From assembly GCA_964036665.1 (NCBI GenBank), contig OZ038533.1, positions 14,355,075 to 14,419,074 on the forward strand: DNA of 64,000 nt, read 5' to 3'. The position numbers and the translations under genes were made by a program. Every line of letters starts with the position of its first letter. Position 1 is the stretch's first letter. The notes beneath the pieces are model-generated. The model was not told where the DNA came from. It searched no databases and saw nothing but the letters and a program-made list of their open reading frames with translations. Below are positions 1-12,894 of this stretch, in pieces. This stretch comes from Gordius sp. MW1. Taxonomy: Eukaryota; Nematomorpha; Gordioida; Gordea; Gordiidae.

Positions 1-3000
1 TATTTTTGTTCTTAAACCAATACAAGTTAAAACAAGAAAATTTTACACTTATTTATTAAGCTTGCTTTCATATAATAAATTTTGAGGCAAGGCCTTAAAT
101 TTGCTGTCTGTAAAAATTGTGGGGTTAAAAAAAGTTATTAATCACCCATTCAAATACTTAGATACTGAAAAAATGAGGATTTAAAGAATTTAATAACACT
201 CAGTGTCGAATAAATAAGAAATTGATCAAATCTGAAGTTTTGAGCCATATAGATTTTATATTATCGACAATTATGTCACAATTTGATAGTAAAATTTTTC
301 TCCAATGTATAGATTTGGTCAATCGAAAACGTCCATACAATTTTAACGTGATTTCGCTGCAAGATCAAAGATTTTGCGAAACGCGTGGCAAATCTAAATT
401 GGCCTTCAGTAGCGACAACCATTTTGTTGCAACTTTTACAAGTTTTATATTGTACTTTATATGATCATTCAATTTCCATTTCTATAATAAAAAATGTTAT
501 TTTACGATTAACAATTTACTCCCTTATTTTATTCATTTTATTTGTTAATTTACAAATGCATGATAAATTAAAATTTTATGTTTATCATTATATGAAGAAA
601 ATGTTAAAAACCAACGAATAAAATGCTGTAAAAACTCGGTATACCTATATATTATCAAGGTCTATATCTGTTAAATTAATTTGATATGTTTATTTTGGTT
701 TAAAGCACAAACTACCTAATCAAAAAGTTGTTTTTTTTTTAAACCTAAAAAAATATTAAAATAAATATACCTTTATTTATGTTTTTAGATTGTTTTGACT
801 TTTAAAGTTTTCGTGATTACTTATGTTACCGAAAGCAGACGATAATTGTCGTTTTAATTGTTGCCTTAAATATTAGATGTAATTTTGTTTTAAAAGTCAT
901 TTTCTTCGCAATCTCAAGGCAGCCAAATTTAAATTAGTATTAATCCTCTCTTTTATTATTCCAATGTTTAAACAACCTAAATAAGTAGAGAATTAGTTTA
1001 TTAAATCACCCAGACGAATGGTTTTATAATATTATTTTATCATTATAAAATCGATTTTGCTTTACAATGTATTAATATATGATTTTTAGTTCGTACCCCG
1101 AATTGTATTTACGTGTGGAGCTTGACGTCAGGCGTGCTTGTTCACGTTTTAGTACACAAATTGCCCGTTTCTGGTGATTTTTATTTTAAATTCAATAAAA
1201 TGAAATACATTTTTGCCCTGTATTTTTATATTATTTTTATTACATAAATAATAAGCTAAAACAACATTAAAGCTATTATTTATTCGCTAAATATAAATGT
1301 AACTCAAAGGTTTGCACCACCACTTTCCTTTTTTTAATTTAAATTGTAAGCTGGCTCCTGTGGTAATGCGCTATGCTATGCGATGAGTAATATTCAGTTT
1401 TTGCAAAATACGAAACTAATTACACATCATTTAGCTCATTAAATTATATACAGATTTTTGGGAAAAATATATCTAGTAAATAAAATTAAAATTGTGACTT
1501 TCTTACATAAACTAAATAATACAAAAAACTCATTAAAGCTGATGAGGCATTTATTAACAAACTAAGCGCTATTCACAGTGTGAATGTATTAAATGTTAAA
1601 CTTACTTAGGGAAAAATAATCCTACTACAATGTTTTCATTATTATCTTTCTTCCATAACTTTTGAAATTTTGACTGCACAAGTGCGCATATTAAGACATT
1701 TAACCTAAAATGGCCGCTTAAGTTACTTAATAAATTTTAGTTCTTGGTCTTCTTATGGCCTTTAAAAACATTTTGTGATTTTGATTCAAATTTCGGTTTG
1801 GAACCCTTACATTTTGTGATTTTGACCTAGATTTCGCTTGGCACCCCCACCATGACTTACTCGCCATATGTACTGGTAGTCAATGTTGTTTTTTATGGAC
1901 ACCCGTTAGCTGCGCAACTTATAGAGAAACGACTACTGCTACTCCCCACGAAAATAACGAATCTTTTAAAATGCAGGGAAATCGTATGATTGGTACAAAA
2001 TTTATGGATATATATTTTTAAAAAAAGTTTTTTCCTTTGTGGGGTTAATTAATTTTTTTTACTTGCTGATCTATAGCGTAGACCCTTTTGGTGCGAAATA
2101 TATGAATAAATAAAGTATTTGGGTGATAAATTATTTGGTTTTTTCGAATTTTTGAGATAAATAGGGAAAGTATTTTTTATGCAAGATGCTTAACTTCCGA
2201 ATATAAAAAATAGTATTTAATTGGGTACGTGCAAATTTCAAGTCTAAAAAAGGAAATTTGGCATAACTTCATTGTGCGCCTCTACAAGTGTTGAAAAAAA
2301 TCGATTTTAGACGTTTTTTGACCAACTCGTTTTATTCTAGATTTAGTTAAATCCAATCAAAAAAAGTTATGGGCTAGTTCTCCAAAGATTTCGTCGTAAC
2401 ATATAATATAACAACTAACTATATTTTTCCCTCATGGCGATATTTATTTCTGCAAGCCCTCTTCCTCCATCCACTCTTAAACTGTCTGGGATCCATATTG
2501 TTTGACTCTACTTAGGGTCAACCCTGAATTTATTAACCTTAATTTATATTATCATTTACATGGGAGCGTTAAAGTAATATTGTAAGTATTCCTACTTTAA
2601 ACTATTAAACAGTATTCTCGAAGGGATGCAAATATTAATTTGGGTAATTTCTATTATGTTTACAGCAAATAATATACAATCAGCGTAAGTTGTAAATTAA
2701 TATATTATAATTATTCATGCATAAGCATAAGTTAAAAAGTTTTGTAGTAGAATTGTGTTAAATTATTACAGATATCAACATAACAAGCCTCAAATGGACT
2801 CCTAATGGAACGGAACTTGTTGTCACATGTTGCACCACGGATTCTAACGAACATCCATATAGAATTATTAAATTTACCAAAGAATTCATTGAGGATTTGT
2901 GTACAGAAAGTTAAAACCGTTGTATTCATGTTTAGAACGAGAACTTTTGATACTGCGTATTTTCAAAATATAAATATATTGTTTATTATCGACATGATGT

Positions 3001-3317
3001 AGAAGTTTTTCTTATCTTGGCCTAACTGCCTAAATTTAATGTACATAACATTACAATTTCAATATTTTAACTAGTTAATGTATTGTATATGATAAGCAAA
3101 AAGTGTCAGGAGAAGGGTACCAAACAAGATGTGAAGATTTAATAAGAAGGCGAGCTAGCAAAAATTTGATATTTTGACAGTCAATAGACGAATAGAACTG
3201 AAGGAATATGCAATCAACAAGTATTGATATACAGACAAAAAACTGTGTATCGAACTGAAGAAAGAAAATTAGTCGGACCCATAAACAATAATGGAATTTA
3301 AACTCGAAAGATCGAAA
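1..3317. other. AT-rich intergenic DNA
   Basis: No convincing exon, RNA gene or repeat. Reading frames of 60-80 codons (222-621, 2732-3002) are low-complexity and unconserved in composition. A CRE-like TGACGTCA-type site occurs near 1124-1131 but has no gene next to it. Confidence 0.6.
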
Positions 3318-3499
3318 AAATTAAAGCCAATCAGCGGTCATTAGCTAGTCTATCTGCGAAAGCAAGATAAAAGTCTTTTACACCAGCATAAGTCCATACA
3401 TTACCCATTAAAGTTTCCACGACCATTATTAAAAAATTAGAAGTTGGACAGGACGGATGGACAACCAAAAGCGAGCCCAAAAATTGCATATCAATTAAA
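3318..3499 (-). mobile_element. Short dispersed element with the TGCTATGCAATTT-type head (copy S1)
   Basis: Reading minus, it starts with a variant of the shared head near 3499 (AATTGATATGCAATTTTTGG), runs through GGCTCGCTTTTGGTTGTCC, GCTTATGCTGGTGTAAAAGAC and the segment TAGCTAATGACCGCTGATTGG. The same order occurs at 9832-10028, 56689-57270 and 62515-63130. No coding capacity. Confidence 0.7.
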
Positions 3500-5052
3500 A
3501 CTAGCCTCGGGAGATGTTTTGGTATTAATAGTATATGGCACAGCGTTGACGATTATTATGAGTTTCATTCCATGATTTGATCTTGATATACGAGAAAATA
3601 TGAATAAATATAACTAAAATTCAAGTGATTGTTCGGTTTATCCGGACATAATATTAGCATTATAATATCAGAACTCAACATAAAGGAGCTATAATCAAAG
3701 ATTAAGTTTTTTGGGGGTAATTCTTAGCCGAACAGGCTTTATAATAGGTACCTTAAACAAAAAATAATTTAAACTCTTCTTTAGTAATCGCTTAACAAAA
3801 AATAAAATTTCATTTTAATCACGATTCTGTTGCAATCGCAGGGGAGCGTTTAAAAATTCAAAATATTCTGCCATTTTACTATTCAATATTTTTGTTCTCT
3901 TGCTTCTTATTCAGCACTTTCGGGAAATGAGACATGACTATTATTAAAGGAATTAAAGAACGTTTTCTGAAATTAAGATATATCGGCTGATGATAATGAT
4001 TTGGATCTTTATTTATTATCAATACATCCTTTTTATATTCGCTTTATGTATATATTTGTCATCCTTCTTCGTAAAAATAAAATTTTATTTAAAAAATATT
4101 TGATCTTTTATAATTGTTGACACGAGATCAGAAAGCCAAGTTTAAGTTAAAATCCAGCTTCTAGCTTTCTAACTCTCTAAAAGGGGATAGAAAAAGGAAA
4201 AAAGAATTTATATTGAATATATTTTACCATTTTAATTATAAGAGTTAATGCAACATTTAGAATTATCATGTTCAATATAGCAATTTGTTGTTTTTTTATA
4301 TAATCAATATTTTTATGTATTAGCTGCCTTTGCGTTGTCTCTTCTTTATCAGTAATTTGGTCCCATTGTCGTGGGTTTATTTAAAAACTAATGTTTTGCT
4401 TTATTAGTGTTCAAACTTATTTAATTGCTATGTAATTTATGGGCTCACTTTTGGTGGTTCGTCCGTCCTGTCCTGTCCAAATTTTAATTTTTAAACAATT
4501 TCGGAAAATTATGCGGGTTCTTAATGGTTGTGGATTATGCTTCTGTAAAAGACTTTTATTCAATATTTTATAATAATTTAAGCTAGATTTCATTAATTAA
4601 CGTGATCGAAGTAAAACAAAGCATTTTATTTGTTTAATGTTTTTCCAACTAAGTCCAAAATAATTAAAATGCCATTTATTCGCACTATAATAATATATAT
4701 TTGTAGTCGTGTTAGTTATATTATATTAAAGTAAATATTAATTATAACTTAATAAAGACGATAGTATAAAATGCGGGGAAAAATATTAATCAAACATATA
4801 AAATCCAATGTCGGCAAGTGTCAGGATATATATATATATATGTGTGTGTGTATGGGATCGGTGAGCTTGTGATAGGCGTATATTGTGACCATTCTTCCAA
4901 AGGGATTAGGGAATGCTGCCAACAATTTAGTTTTCACAATTTTACAACAATTAATCCCGTTTTACATCTTCTGTCTATATCGCATTTTATAAAACTTCGC
5001 CACCTTCTATGTGAAAATAATTTTAAAAAGTGTGACCACGAAGGTCTAATAT
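3500..5052. other. AT-rich DNA downstream of the Tamalin-like gene
   Basis: Apart from copy S2 (4424-4561) and a short (TA)n(TG)n microsatellite at about 4827-4853, nothing was recognised. The 3' UTR and poly(A) site of the Tamalin-like gene should lie here, but no signal stands out from the AT background. Confidence 0.5.
4424..4561 (+). mobile_element. Truncated short dispersed element, copy S2
   Basis: Begins TAATTGCTATGTAATTTATG and continues through the TGTCC-rich segment to AAAAGACTTTTATTC, where similarity to the other copies stops. The 3' half is missing. Confidence 0.65.
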
Positions 5053-5813
5053 TTAGAGCCTCGTAAAATGTAAATCTTTCTCGTCTCCTCCTCGACCACC
5101 TTTAACTTCCCGATTATTTTTTCTAAGGAGGATCGTGGTGGCCTTGCTTTTTTCGTTGGGGGACCGAGACAAATTTAGGATTTCGAAATCTGCCGAAGAT
5201 ACTCGTAAAAGGTTAGTAGTAACCGGGGTAGAACACCGAGTGGGGCTCGTAGTATGGGTCGTTTTTATTTTCCCGGGCGCCCCAGCGAGGTCCAGGACCC
5301 GTGAACAAGCGGAGTGACTTCGCGTTAAAACCCGCTTCAGTTTTGCGTTTCCGTTGTCTAACGTTGAAGAACGACGCAATTTGTGCGAACCGCGATTTTT
5401 GGCGCAACGGCTGCTGGAAGAACTTAATGCGAGAGACGAAGAACGGTTGACGAGAGGGCAATTAATGTTGGGACTAGAGCATCTGGGTACACCGGGAGAA
5501 GGAGTACTTAAGAAGGGGACGGTTTTGCTTGACAAAGGAAGGGTGAGAGAATAGAATCCAGAGTGACTGGTGGAAGCGGGTAAATTAGATACGACCACGG
5601 TCTTTTTCTTCGAACAAGAGGACGAGGCTCGATTAGTTATCATCAAAATGGCCGCTGATAGGCGTTTCACGTTGGAGCGCTGAGGTGGTGGGGTCAGTTT
5701 GAATAAGGGGCCCGGACTGGAATGGTGACACGGTTTTAGTGATAGGTTAAAAGAGGGTGAACGGAAATCGAGACTTGATAAAACCTCTCGTTCAGTGCAC
5801 GATGATAGGATAA
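5053..5813 (-). CDS. TAMALIN: Terminal exon of the Tamalin-like gene, disordered tail with PDZ ligand
   Basis: A frame open for 253 codons including the stop, clearly richer in G+C than its surroundings. It begins after an acceptor reading TTTGCATAG and joins in phase 1 to the coiled-coil exon. Composition is Ser, Thr, Pro, Arg and Lys, with several basic-RxxS-like sites, so it is probably intrinsically disordered and phosphorylated (inference). The C-terminus reads HFTRL. The frame continues upstream of a GTG codon at 5670 to the acceptor at 5813, so the exon is longer than a start-codon-based ORF suggests. Short open frames on the plus strand here (5135-5317, 5354-5554) look like shadows of this exon. 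Confidence 0.72.
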
Positions 5814-8800
5814 CTATGCAAAGGATTTAAAAGTACCTAGTTTAATACGTGAGTAATTAAAAAAATGATTTAAAATGCAATGAATTCTAAACGCTCTAAA
5901 ATTGCTAAAAATTTTACTTAAGCAACTCTATGATATGTGTAAAAAATAAACAATATAGAGATTTTATTATTAATGGGAGCTATTTACGATTAATTACGTC
6001 GCTTGATGAGCTTAGCCAATTATTGGATTATATCAAAGGCAATAATAAGATAAATTAGGATTTTGTAATATTGATTCCATAGATCTAAACTAAGGCACCG
6101 GACAAAGGAATTAGTGTCACCTATAACAAGTGGCTTTAGATTAGGACCGACCCAAGCGCGCGACATTCTACATAATAATAATTTATCACTATCCACTGGC
6201 GACTCATTAAATTAGGCCGCTAGCAATAAAAGTTATCGAACAATTTCATACTTTTTTCTTGCAGTTCGACGCGGACCAGCTCTTTCATTTTGGCTTCCAA
6301 AATTTCCTTAAATTGGCGAAAACGAAGACAAATAATTAAATTGAAAATAAAAGAGTATTTGAAAGAGAAAAAAACGAAAAGTTAAAATGATTTACCTTTA
6401 GCTTCAGGTACCTTAAGTTGAGATCGATCTTTTGCGAACAATCTTCAAATAGCACGACCATCCTACGGTAAAGTGTACAATTAAAATACAAGCAAAGTGA
6501 ATGACATATATAAAATTTTATCTGAATAATTTGTAATATGACTGCCTCATGGCAAAAATGGATCAGCCTATGGCGGACATGGTTAACTAAAATGGGCTAC
6601 ATTACTTCCAATTGGCATGTGATTTAATTCCTTATTACAATCTATGATTGGCCGATACATAGCTACCGTTAGCTGATCAGGTAAAACTCATAAGGTTAAA
6701 AAGGTAAAAAGGGTTCTGAAAATAACCAAAACTACTCAACCCCAAACGTTCTATAATGTAACTTTCAACTGGCTCAGTAAAAATGATACCTTAAAAAAAT
6801 ATTAATTTCAGCCTTCAAGCATGTGAGATAAATTAGATATAAAAAAGCATTGCAACAATTAACTACCTCTCAATAGTATTTTTTATAGACGACCTAGTGT
6901 TATTCATCTCAATACAATAACAATTAAAAACTTAAATATAGTTCTATATATAAAAGGTAAAAATTTCCATGATCAAAATTAAATAATGGAAATCGTTAAA
7001 TCCAACACGGATCAATGCCATCCGTTTAGTTATAGCGCGTTTTTATATTTTTTAAGTCGTGAATGTAATTTTTTGTATACCATTTAATATAGACTTCTTC
7101 ATCATTTAAAAAAAATCTATTGATTTAAAGGCAAAGAAACCAATGTGAGGTATCATTATTTCATAAACCTTTCGAAATTTTTCAATCTTATATTCCCCCT
7201 CTTAAAGTTTTAAAAAATGTTAAAATAGAGATAGAAAATTTTTACTTTTCAATCACGATCGCATTCAGCATGTTTCATAAAAAAGGATAGATTTATTAAA
7301 ACGAAATAAAAGTATATTGCTTTTTCCACACCGAACCTGATTGCTTGTTGAGAGGCTATATAAGAAACCAGTTCTTCGTGGCCCGAGCTCTCCATCGACA
7401 GCCCGTTGAGTGCCAATATAACGTCACCTAATTTTCATGAAAGCAAAATATTTTTAAAAATTAATTTTATATAAATAAATTCAGACACCTTTTTATAAAT
7501 TCGACTTCCAACTAACTCATATCCGGCCAAACTATGTCGTAACTAGGATTTTATGCCAATTAGAATGCCTATACAAAATAGAGTTTTGATTAAATAACTT
7601 CACACATCTCGATTGCTATCAAATATAGAAGATCATAAGCAAAATTGCCTAAATTAACAAAAAAATTAATTTCACATATAGGGGAGACCGGGGCTATCTC
7701 GACCATATTAAATCAAAGTAACTTGGACAAAAATTTTCAACCGATTTTCATACTATTTTCCCATAAAGTTCTTGCCTACAATATTTCTTTTAGCAACACA
7801 GTTAATATATTTTTTATAGCAAAGTTTCAAAAAAAAGACAACTCATACAAATTCGAAAAATAACCGGGTTCAACATATCTTTCAAATTAAGCTAAAAGGT
7901 CGTCTCCTTTTTGAAGTCAAAAATGTATAAATAACTAAAGTGCATGTGCCTAAATTGCTAAAATATGAAAAGTTTTATAAAAAAAAAAATTATAATAATT
8001 TATATATAAAATAAATGTGAACTTAAACTCGTTTGTTTAACGATTTCCTTTAGGGTGACATTTTTTTCGTTAAAAGACATGATGTCTTCTTCTTTGTTCA
8101 TAGGATAAAAAGTTAGTTTTTTGATAGCACTAATGTATCATGCTTATTTAATGAATTAAAGGAACGATAGCCCCGGTCTCGTAGTCCCAGGGTGATGATT
8201 CAATATTTAAGATGAGTTTATGAATCATTAAATTCTTCAAAATTATATATTAACAGACGTTAATCATATAAAAAGTTTATTCTTTCCTATAAAATTTGTT
8301 AAAAGTTGAAGGAACAAGTCATTTTTGAGTAATTTAAACAATTTATATATTTAAAATAAGTTGCTTTAGCCCCAAAAAATCTTTTTTCTGCATAATTTTT
8401 TTGTACTAAGAGTTAATCAAAATATTTTCCGTGCCCAATATGAGCTTTAGGAAAGTACATTTTAGATTCATATTTGAGGGCAAATATATAAAATGACAAT
8501 ATTATTTAAGAGGACGTGTACGACCTCGGTAAACGTATAGCCCCGGTTTTCCCTATTCGAAAATCAACTTTAAATAAATTAAATCAGGTCGGATGTAGGT
8601 GTTAAATTATAGATTTTTAATTTTAGATTTCACGGAGATAGAGTAATGTATTTATCAAATTAATTTTTAAGATCTCTTCATCTCTCACACAAAGCTTTTC
8701 TCAAAAATTAAAAAAATTTTATCGCGCGTAAATTTTGTTTCAACATTTTGGCACCACAAATTGCGACAATTCGAATGGAAAGTTTATACATGACTGACAA

Positions 8801-10995
8801 TCATAAATAGCCTAAAGGTGACACGGATCAAAAAAGCTTTTTGAATTTTCGGGAAAACTTATTTTTTTCGATGTTGAATCAAAATTTTAAGTGCACTAAC
8901 GACTTCATTTTTCGAAATTAATTAAAAATTTGACAATAGAGATAGATAGATGCATCATTTGAACACATATTGCCTCAAGATTCAATTAGCGCATCCGTGA
9001 AAAACACCCGATACCGCTTATTCACTCGCGAATAGTTGTTCGGGCCCGGTGGGCATTTACACGCTTCATTTTAATTAAAATTCATATTTGGCTCGAATGT
9101 AACTATATAAAATTTATCACCCATAAGTAATAGATTTGAAAATTTAAAACTTGTTTATTTAAAGTAATCACATTACATTATTAAGCTGCAAAATAGAGCT
9201 TTGCTTATTTTTTTTTCAAATCCCCTACAAAAATCAGCCTTTTCTCTTCTATTGTAATCTAACCAATAACCTATTTAAATCCATAATTTTAACTCATCCA
9301 TAATTTTTTTATTTTTACTATCAAAAAAAGTTAGAAAAAAAAATTTTAATTTCAATAGAAATTACCCCTTTTAAGGCCGGCATAACAAGCTGGGCTGTCT
9401 AAAGCGACGTAATCTATGTAAGTTATGAGTTGTATGGAGGGCTCGTTGTCTGGATTTTGCAATGGATCGACCACTTCTCTTTTGATCCCGTAAGTCTAAT
9501 GCGATTTTTACAATAAATTTTCAAATAAAATATTTTTAAAATTTAAAAAAAATTGGGTCGAGGATGACCCCAAACCTTGTTAAAATGCAAACAGATATAG
9601 AATCAACATTTAAATAAGGAAATTCAAAACGAACGTCGAAATTTGTTGGTTTTTGTGCAAGCAAAAGCTCAAACTAGAAGTAGGAGGTAATTTGATACCC
9701 ATATAAAAACTAACTTAAAGCTCAAAATGCTAACAAAATTCGTAATATACAAAAGCAAAATTAAACAAGTTGCCCAAAGAGAATATATAAAGGTAATCAG
9801 TTGGGCACAAATACAATAATGGAATTTGCGGGCGAGGTCAAAATAGTAAAGCCAATCGGCGGTCATTAGCTAGTCTATTTGCGAAAGCAAAACAGAAGTC
9901 TTTCACAGAAGCATAAGTCCACAGCCATTGAAAACCCGTATAAGTTTCCACGGCAATCATTGATAAATTAAAAGTCGGACAGGACAGGACGGACAACCAA
10001 AAGTGAGCCCATATAATGCATAGCAATTAATAGTAAACCTATATTTGCGTATTTTTTCGCAATTTCTCCATTATCACGAAATTTAATGTTTTAAAGATTC
10101 GATTTAACAAGTGGTGGTCATTTAAACGGTCCACATTAATATATATTAGCTAAATTAACGCGTGTGCCTCGGAGTACAATTCTATATAGATAATCGATCG
10201 CGGTTCTCGGCAAATTAAATTAAAACACAGCACGAACTGTGCAGAACCTTCTTCAATTAGGGTCGAAAAACATAAGGACACGCGACCCCAAACCTACCTA
10301 AAACCCGTTATAAAAACTGGCTTTCACACGAATTTAGAGAGGGAAAAGGTTTAATGAAGATAAAATGCTTTTTTACAATAAAATTATAAATTTCTGGAGA
10401 TAAAATATGATAATCCTTTATATATTTAAAAGTAAGATTGGGCTTAAATAAAATATGAAAGCATTAGCAATTCAAAAAACTAAAAAATTTCTAATGGGGA
10501 CAATTGCGACAAGCTGACAACAAAGTGTCATATTCGGGTCAGTGGTGGAATGGACGCGAAAAAAAGTGAATTTACCAAAGCTGTTTTTATTGGCATAAAT
10601 CGAGAGACGCTTTAAAGTTGAAATGTAACAAAATTATGGGTTTTTAAACCTACTTATGAAAATCAAAATTTTAGTAAATTTCTGCGGTTTTCTCTAATCT
10701 CTTCAAGCTACTCTTGGAAGATTTAGTGATGTATCAATTAGATTTCAACTAGAAAGGGCATGGTACTTTAAGAAAATGGAATGATTTTTAAGTAACCGAG
10801 GTGTTACCCAATAAATTCATACTCTTCTAAACTGGTTTAAAAGTAAACATGGGAAATTTAAGGGAATTTTACTTGTAGCGTAAAGCCGAAAAGTCCATTT
10901 TTCCTAGCCAAACACACCGTTCTCCTCCGTTTATTTTCGTAAGATGTCGTAGCCTTAACGCAGTGGTCATCTTTAACCCGGTTCAAAACTGATTC
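5053..10995 (-). CDS. TAMALIN: Tamalin (GRASP)/CYTIP-like PDZ scaffold protein, six exons resolved
   Basis: Scaffold of the Tamalin/CYTIP family; in vertebrates these link receptors and cytohesin-type ARF-GEFs through a PDZ domain, a leucine-zipper/coiled-coil region and a C-terminal PDZ ligand (family knowledge). Exons in transcript order: 10995-10873, 9495-9366, 7427-7337, 6462-6396, 6306-6252, 5813-5053, all minus. Each junction has AG/GT and matching phase; together they give 409 codons with the stop. The PDZ starts in the first of these exons (carboxylate loop LFGFTLQ), continues through SPACYAGLKRGDVILALNG, and has His at the start of helix B (GHEELV), typical of class I PDZ domains. 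The next two exons give an amphipathic helix (KIDLNLRYLKLKEILEAKMK) matching the Tamalin coiled coil in position. The last exon is Ser/Pro/basic-rich and ends T-R-L, a class I PDZ ligand. The initiator exon lies further upstream (see 14073-14258). Paralogue assignment (Tamalin versus CYTIP) is not possible by eye. Confidence 0.72.
5814..6251. other. Tamalin-like intron, nothing further seen
   Basis: Low-complexity AT-rich DNA between the terminal and coiled-coil exons. No other exon or repeat was recognised. Confidence 0.6.
6463..7336. other. Tamalin-like intron, nothing further seen
   Basis: AT-rich sequence between the coiled-coil exon and the second PDZ exon. No further exon, repeat or RNA gene was recognised. 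Confidence 0.6.
7681..8553. mobile_element. TIR DNA transposon remnant, GGGGAGACCGGGGCTAT ends
   Basis: Left end GGGGAGACCGGGGCTATC and right end GTATAGCCCCGGTTTTCCC are inverted copies, flanked by TA on both sides (7679-7680, 8554-8555). A second inverted terminus, GATAGCCCCGGTCTC, lies at 8166-8180, so a shorter 500-bp version may be nested or the end duplicated. No transposase frame remains. It sits upstream of the PDZ exon at 7427 in the Tamalin-like intron. Confidence 0.65.
8556..9365. other. Tamalin-like intron, unassigned GC patch at 8990-9065
   Basis: AT-rich intron with one GC-richer patch containing CGAATAGTTGTTCGGGCCCGG. It shows no splice sites or frame consistent with the gene and no similarity to other parts of the window. 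Confidence 0.4.
9832..10028 (-). mobile_element. Short dispersed element, copy S3, in a Tamalin-like intron
   Basis: Minus-strand copy with head near 10026 and inner end near 9840 (AGCCAATCGGCGGTCATTAG on plus). It lies in the intron between the exons at 10873-10995 and 9366-9495. Apparent reading frames across it follow the repeat and are not genes. Confidence 0.7.
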
Positions 10996-11112
10996 CTAAA
11001 AACATAATCCAAAAATCAAAAAATTTAAACTATATTTATATTATTATTTTACAGAAAAAAATTGCATTTTGAAAAACAAAAACTTTTCTTAACTTCTATG
11101 ATATATATATTC

Positions 11113-11554
11113 ATAGACTAGGTAGACTGCTCAACAACTTTAATTTAAATAAGTCTTTCACCTTTCCGCCATTTTGAAATGTGCACGAATAGAGGAAGGA
11201 CATATAGATTATAGTAATTTGGGTTAATCAAAGTGTAATTTAAATGTAATAAAAAAATATTGAACTAGTTAAACATTAAAAACAGCATTTTAAAATATTC
11301 ATCATTCACAAAATTCATAAAACAAAAAATACTGTGATGATGTGATGTTAAAGCAATTTAGTGCCATCTGTAATTTATTAAATAATCATTTATTAACATT
11401 CCTCATTATAAAGGAAAATTCACATCTCTGTTTTAACAATGTAGTACACTGCAGAAAGACATGGGTGATAGTTAAATTCAAAATGGTGCATTTAATAGTA
11501 CACATTTTACCATATGAAACATATGACATCAGGAGCAGTCTATGTAGTCTGTAG
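11113..11554. mobile_element. MITE of the TAGACTG family, copy E1
   Basis: Left ATAGACTAGGTAGACTGCTC and right GAGCAGTCTATGTAGTCTG are inverted copies about 440 bp apart. It contains CCGCCATTTTGAAATGTGCAC near the left end and the segment TTAAACATTAAAAACAGC, both found again in copies E3 and E4. No coding capacity. Confidence 0.75.
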
Positions 11555-12421
11555 TTATAAATTTAAATTTAACAATTTTTATAATGAATTAAAAATATTT
11601 AGGATAATTAACGAGACGAGTTTGTGTCCGCGCATACTAATGATTTTGGCTCTGCTAAAGTTCGTAAAAAGGCAATTCAGCAAATTTTAAAGGATTAATT
11701 AAACACATAACTTCAAAATTAAAAAAAAACTTTTTAAAACCAAATTTAATATATAAAATTAATGAAAATTTTAAAATATTTTACGAATTAATTTTGGTAT
11801 ATTTAATAAAATTTTCCTTTTTTTGTAAAGCCATGTCTCGTGAGAAAATATAATTTTAAGTGATCATCGCCTCAAGGATGATGGAAGGCGTACATTAAAT
11901 ATTACGTGCTAAATTGAAAGAAAAGCAAAACAGCTTTGAAAAGACTTGGAAAAAGACACATACATAATTCAATGAAATTTAAACGTAAGAAAAGCAAATT
12001 TTATCACAAAATCAAGATTAAAAACACTAATATCATTTGAATCGGGATTTTGAGAGGGGGGGGGGGAATTGAAATTTATATTTAAGCACAAAAATTAATA
12101 ATAATTTTTATATTGAATATTTATAATATAAATAAAAAAATATATAGATTACCATTTAAAAAATGTTCGTAAAATATTTATTTAACCAGTATTTTTTGGA
12201 AAATTGAATTCACCTTAATTGTGATGTATCATAATATCTCCCATGGGCTAGGGGGGATTTTACAGTATTTTTTTGCTCAACGATTCAGAAATTTGCCCTC
12301 AACCCGTAAAAAATCTAAATTAATTCACAAGGACATGGGCTTAGCCAAGATTTAAATTGGGGAAGGCAAAAAATTTTTGAGTTTAAACAAATAAAAATGA
12401 TTATTTTTAAATTTTTAAGAC

Positions 12422-12749
12422 TACAGAACTTCTTAATCGCAAATCGGATTATCGCGAAGATCTTTTAATCGCGAAGTTAACCGCCATTTTGTTTTTTTTA
12501 AACGATAATATTAAACAAATCGTTTATTGACAAATCGCTTAATAGTACAATATCGGATATTCACAAACATTTTCAAGTCCTTAAATCAACCAGATAATTA
12601 TATAAAATATCGTTTTATTGCGAAGCGTAAGAAATGAATATTTAATATAATGTACATATACTTTTATTTCCATCGTTTAATCGCGAAATATCGGTTAATC
12701 GCGAATTTTTTTCAGGCCCAAGGCTTTGCAATTAAACGGTTTTGACTGT
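12422..12749. mobile_element. pogo/Tigger-like MITE remnant
   Basis: Left end CAGAACTTCTTAATCGCAAA, right end GGTTTTGACTGTA, with repeated 'AATCGCGAA' motifs inside. Ends resembling CAGTC-RAAACYTCTTAATC with TA flanks are typical of pogo/Tigger elements (family knowledge). A second, inverted piece of the same element is at 13035-13141. Confidence 0.5.
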
Positions 12750-12894
12750 ATTTGTATTTAAAAAAAATTTCACCGCCCCCCTGGCTAGATCCAGGATATT
12801 TAATGCGAACATAAGGTAAAAAAAATATTTAAGTATACCAAATGAAATGCTCCGAGCTATATATATTACAATCTAATAATAGGTCATATAATAA

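Noticed and set aside
5354-5554. Plus-strand frame with a charged helix-like sequence (EERRNLCEPRFLAQRLLEEL)
   Set aside because: Opposite strand of the Tamalin-like terminal exon, which is longer, open to a proper acceptor and in phase with conserved upstream exons.
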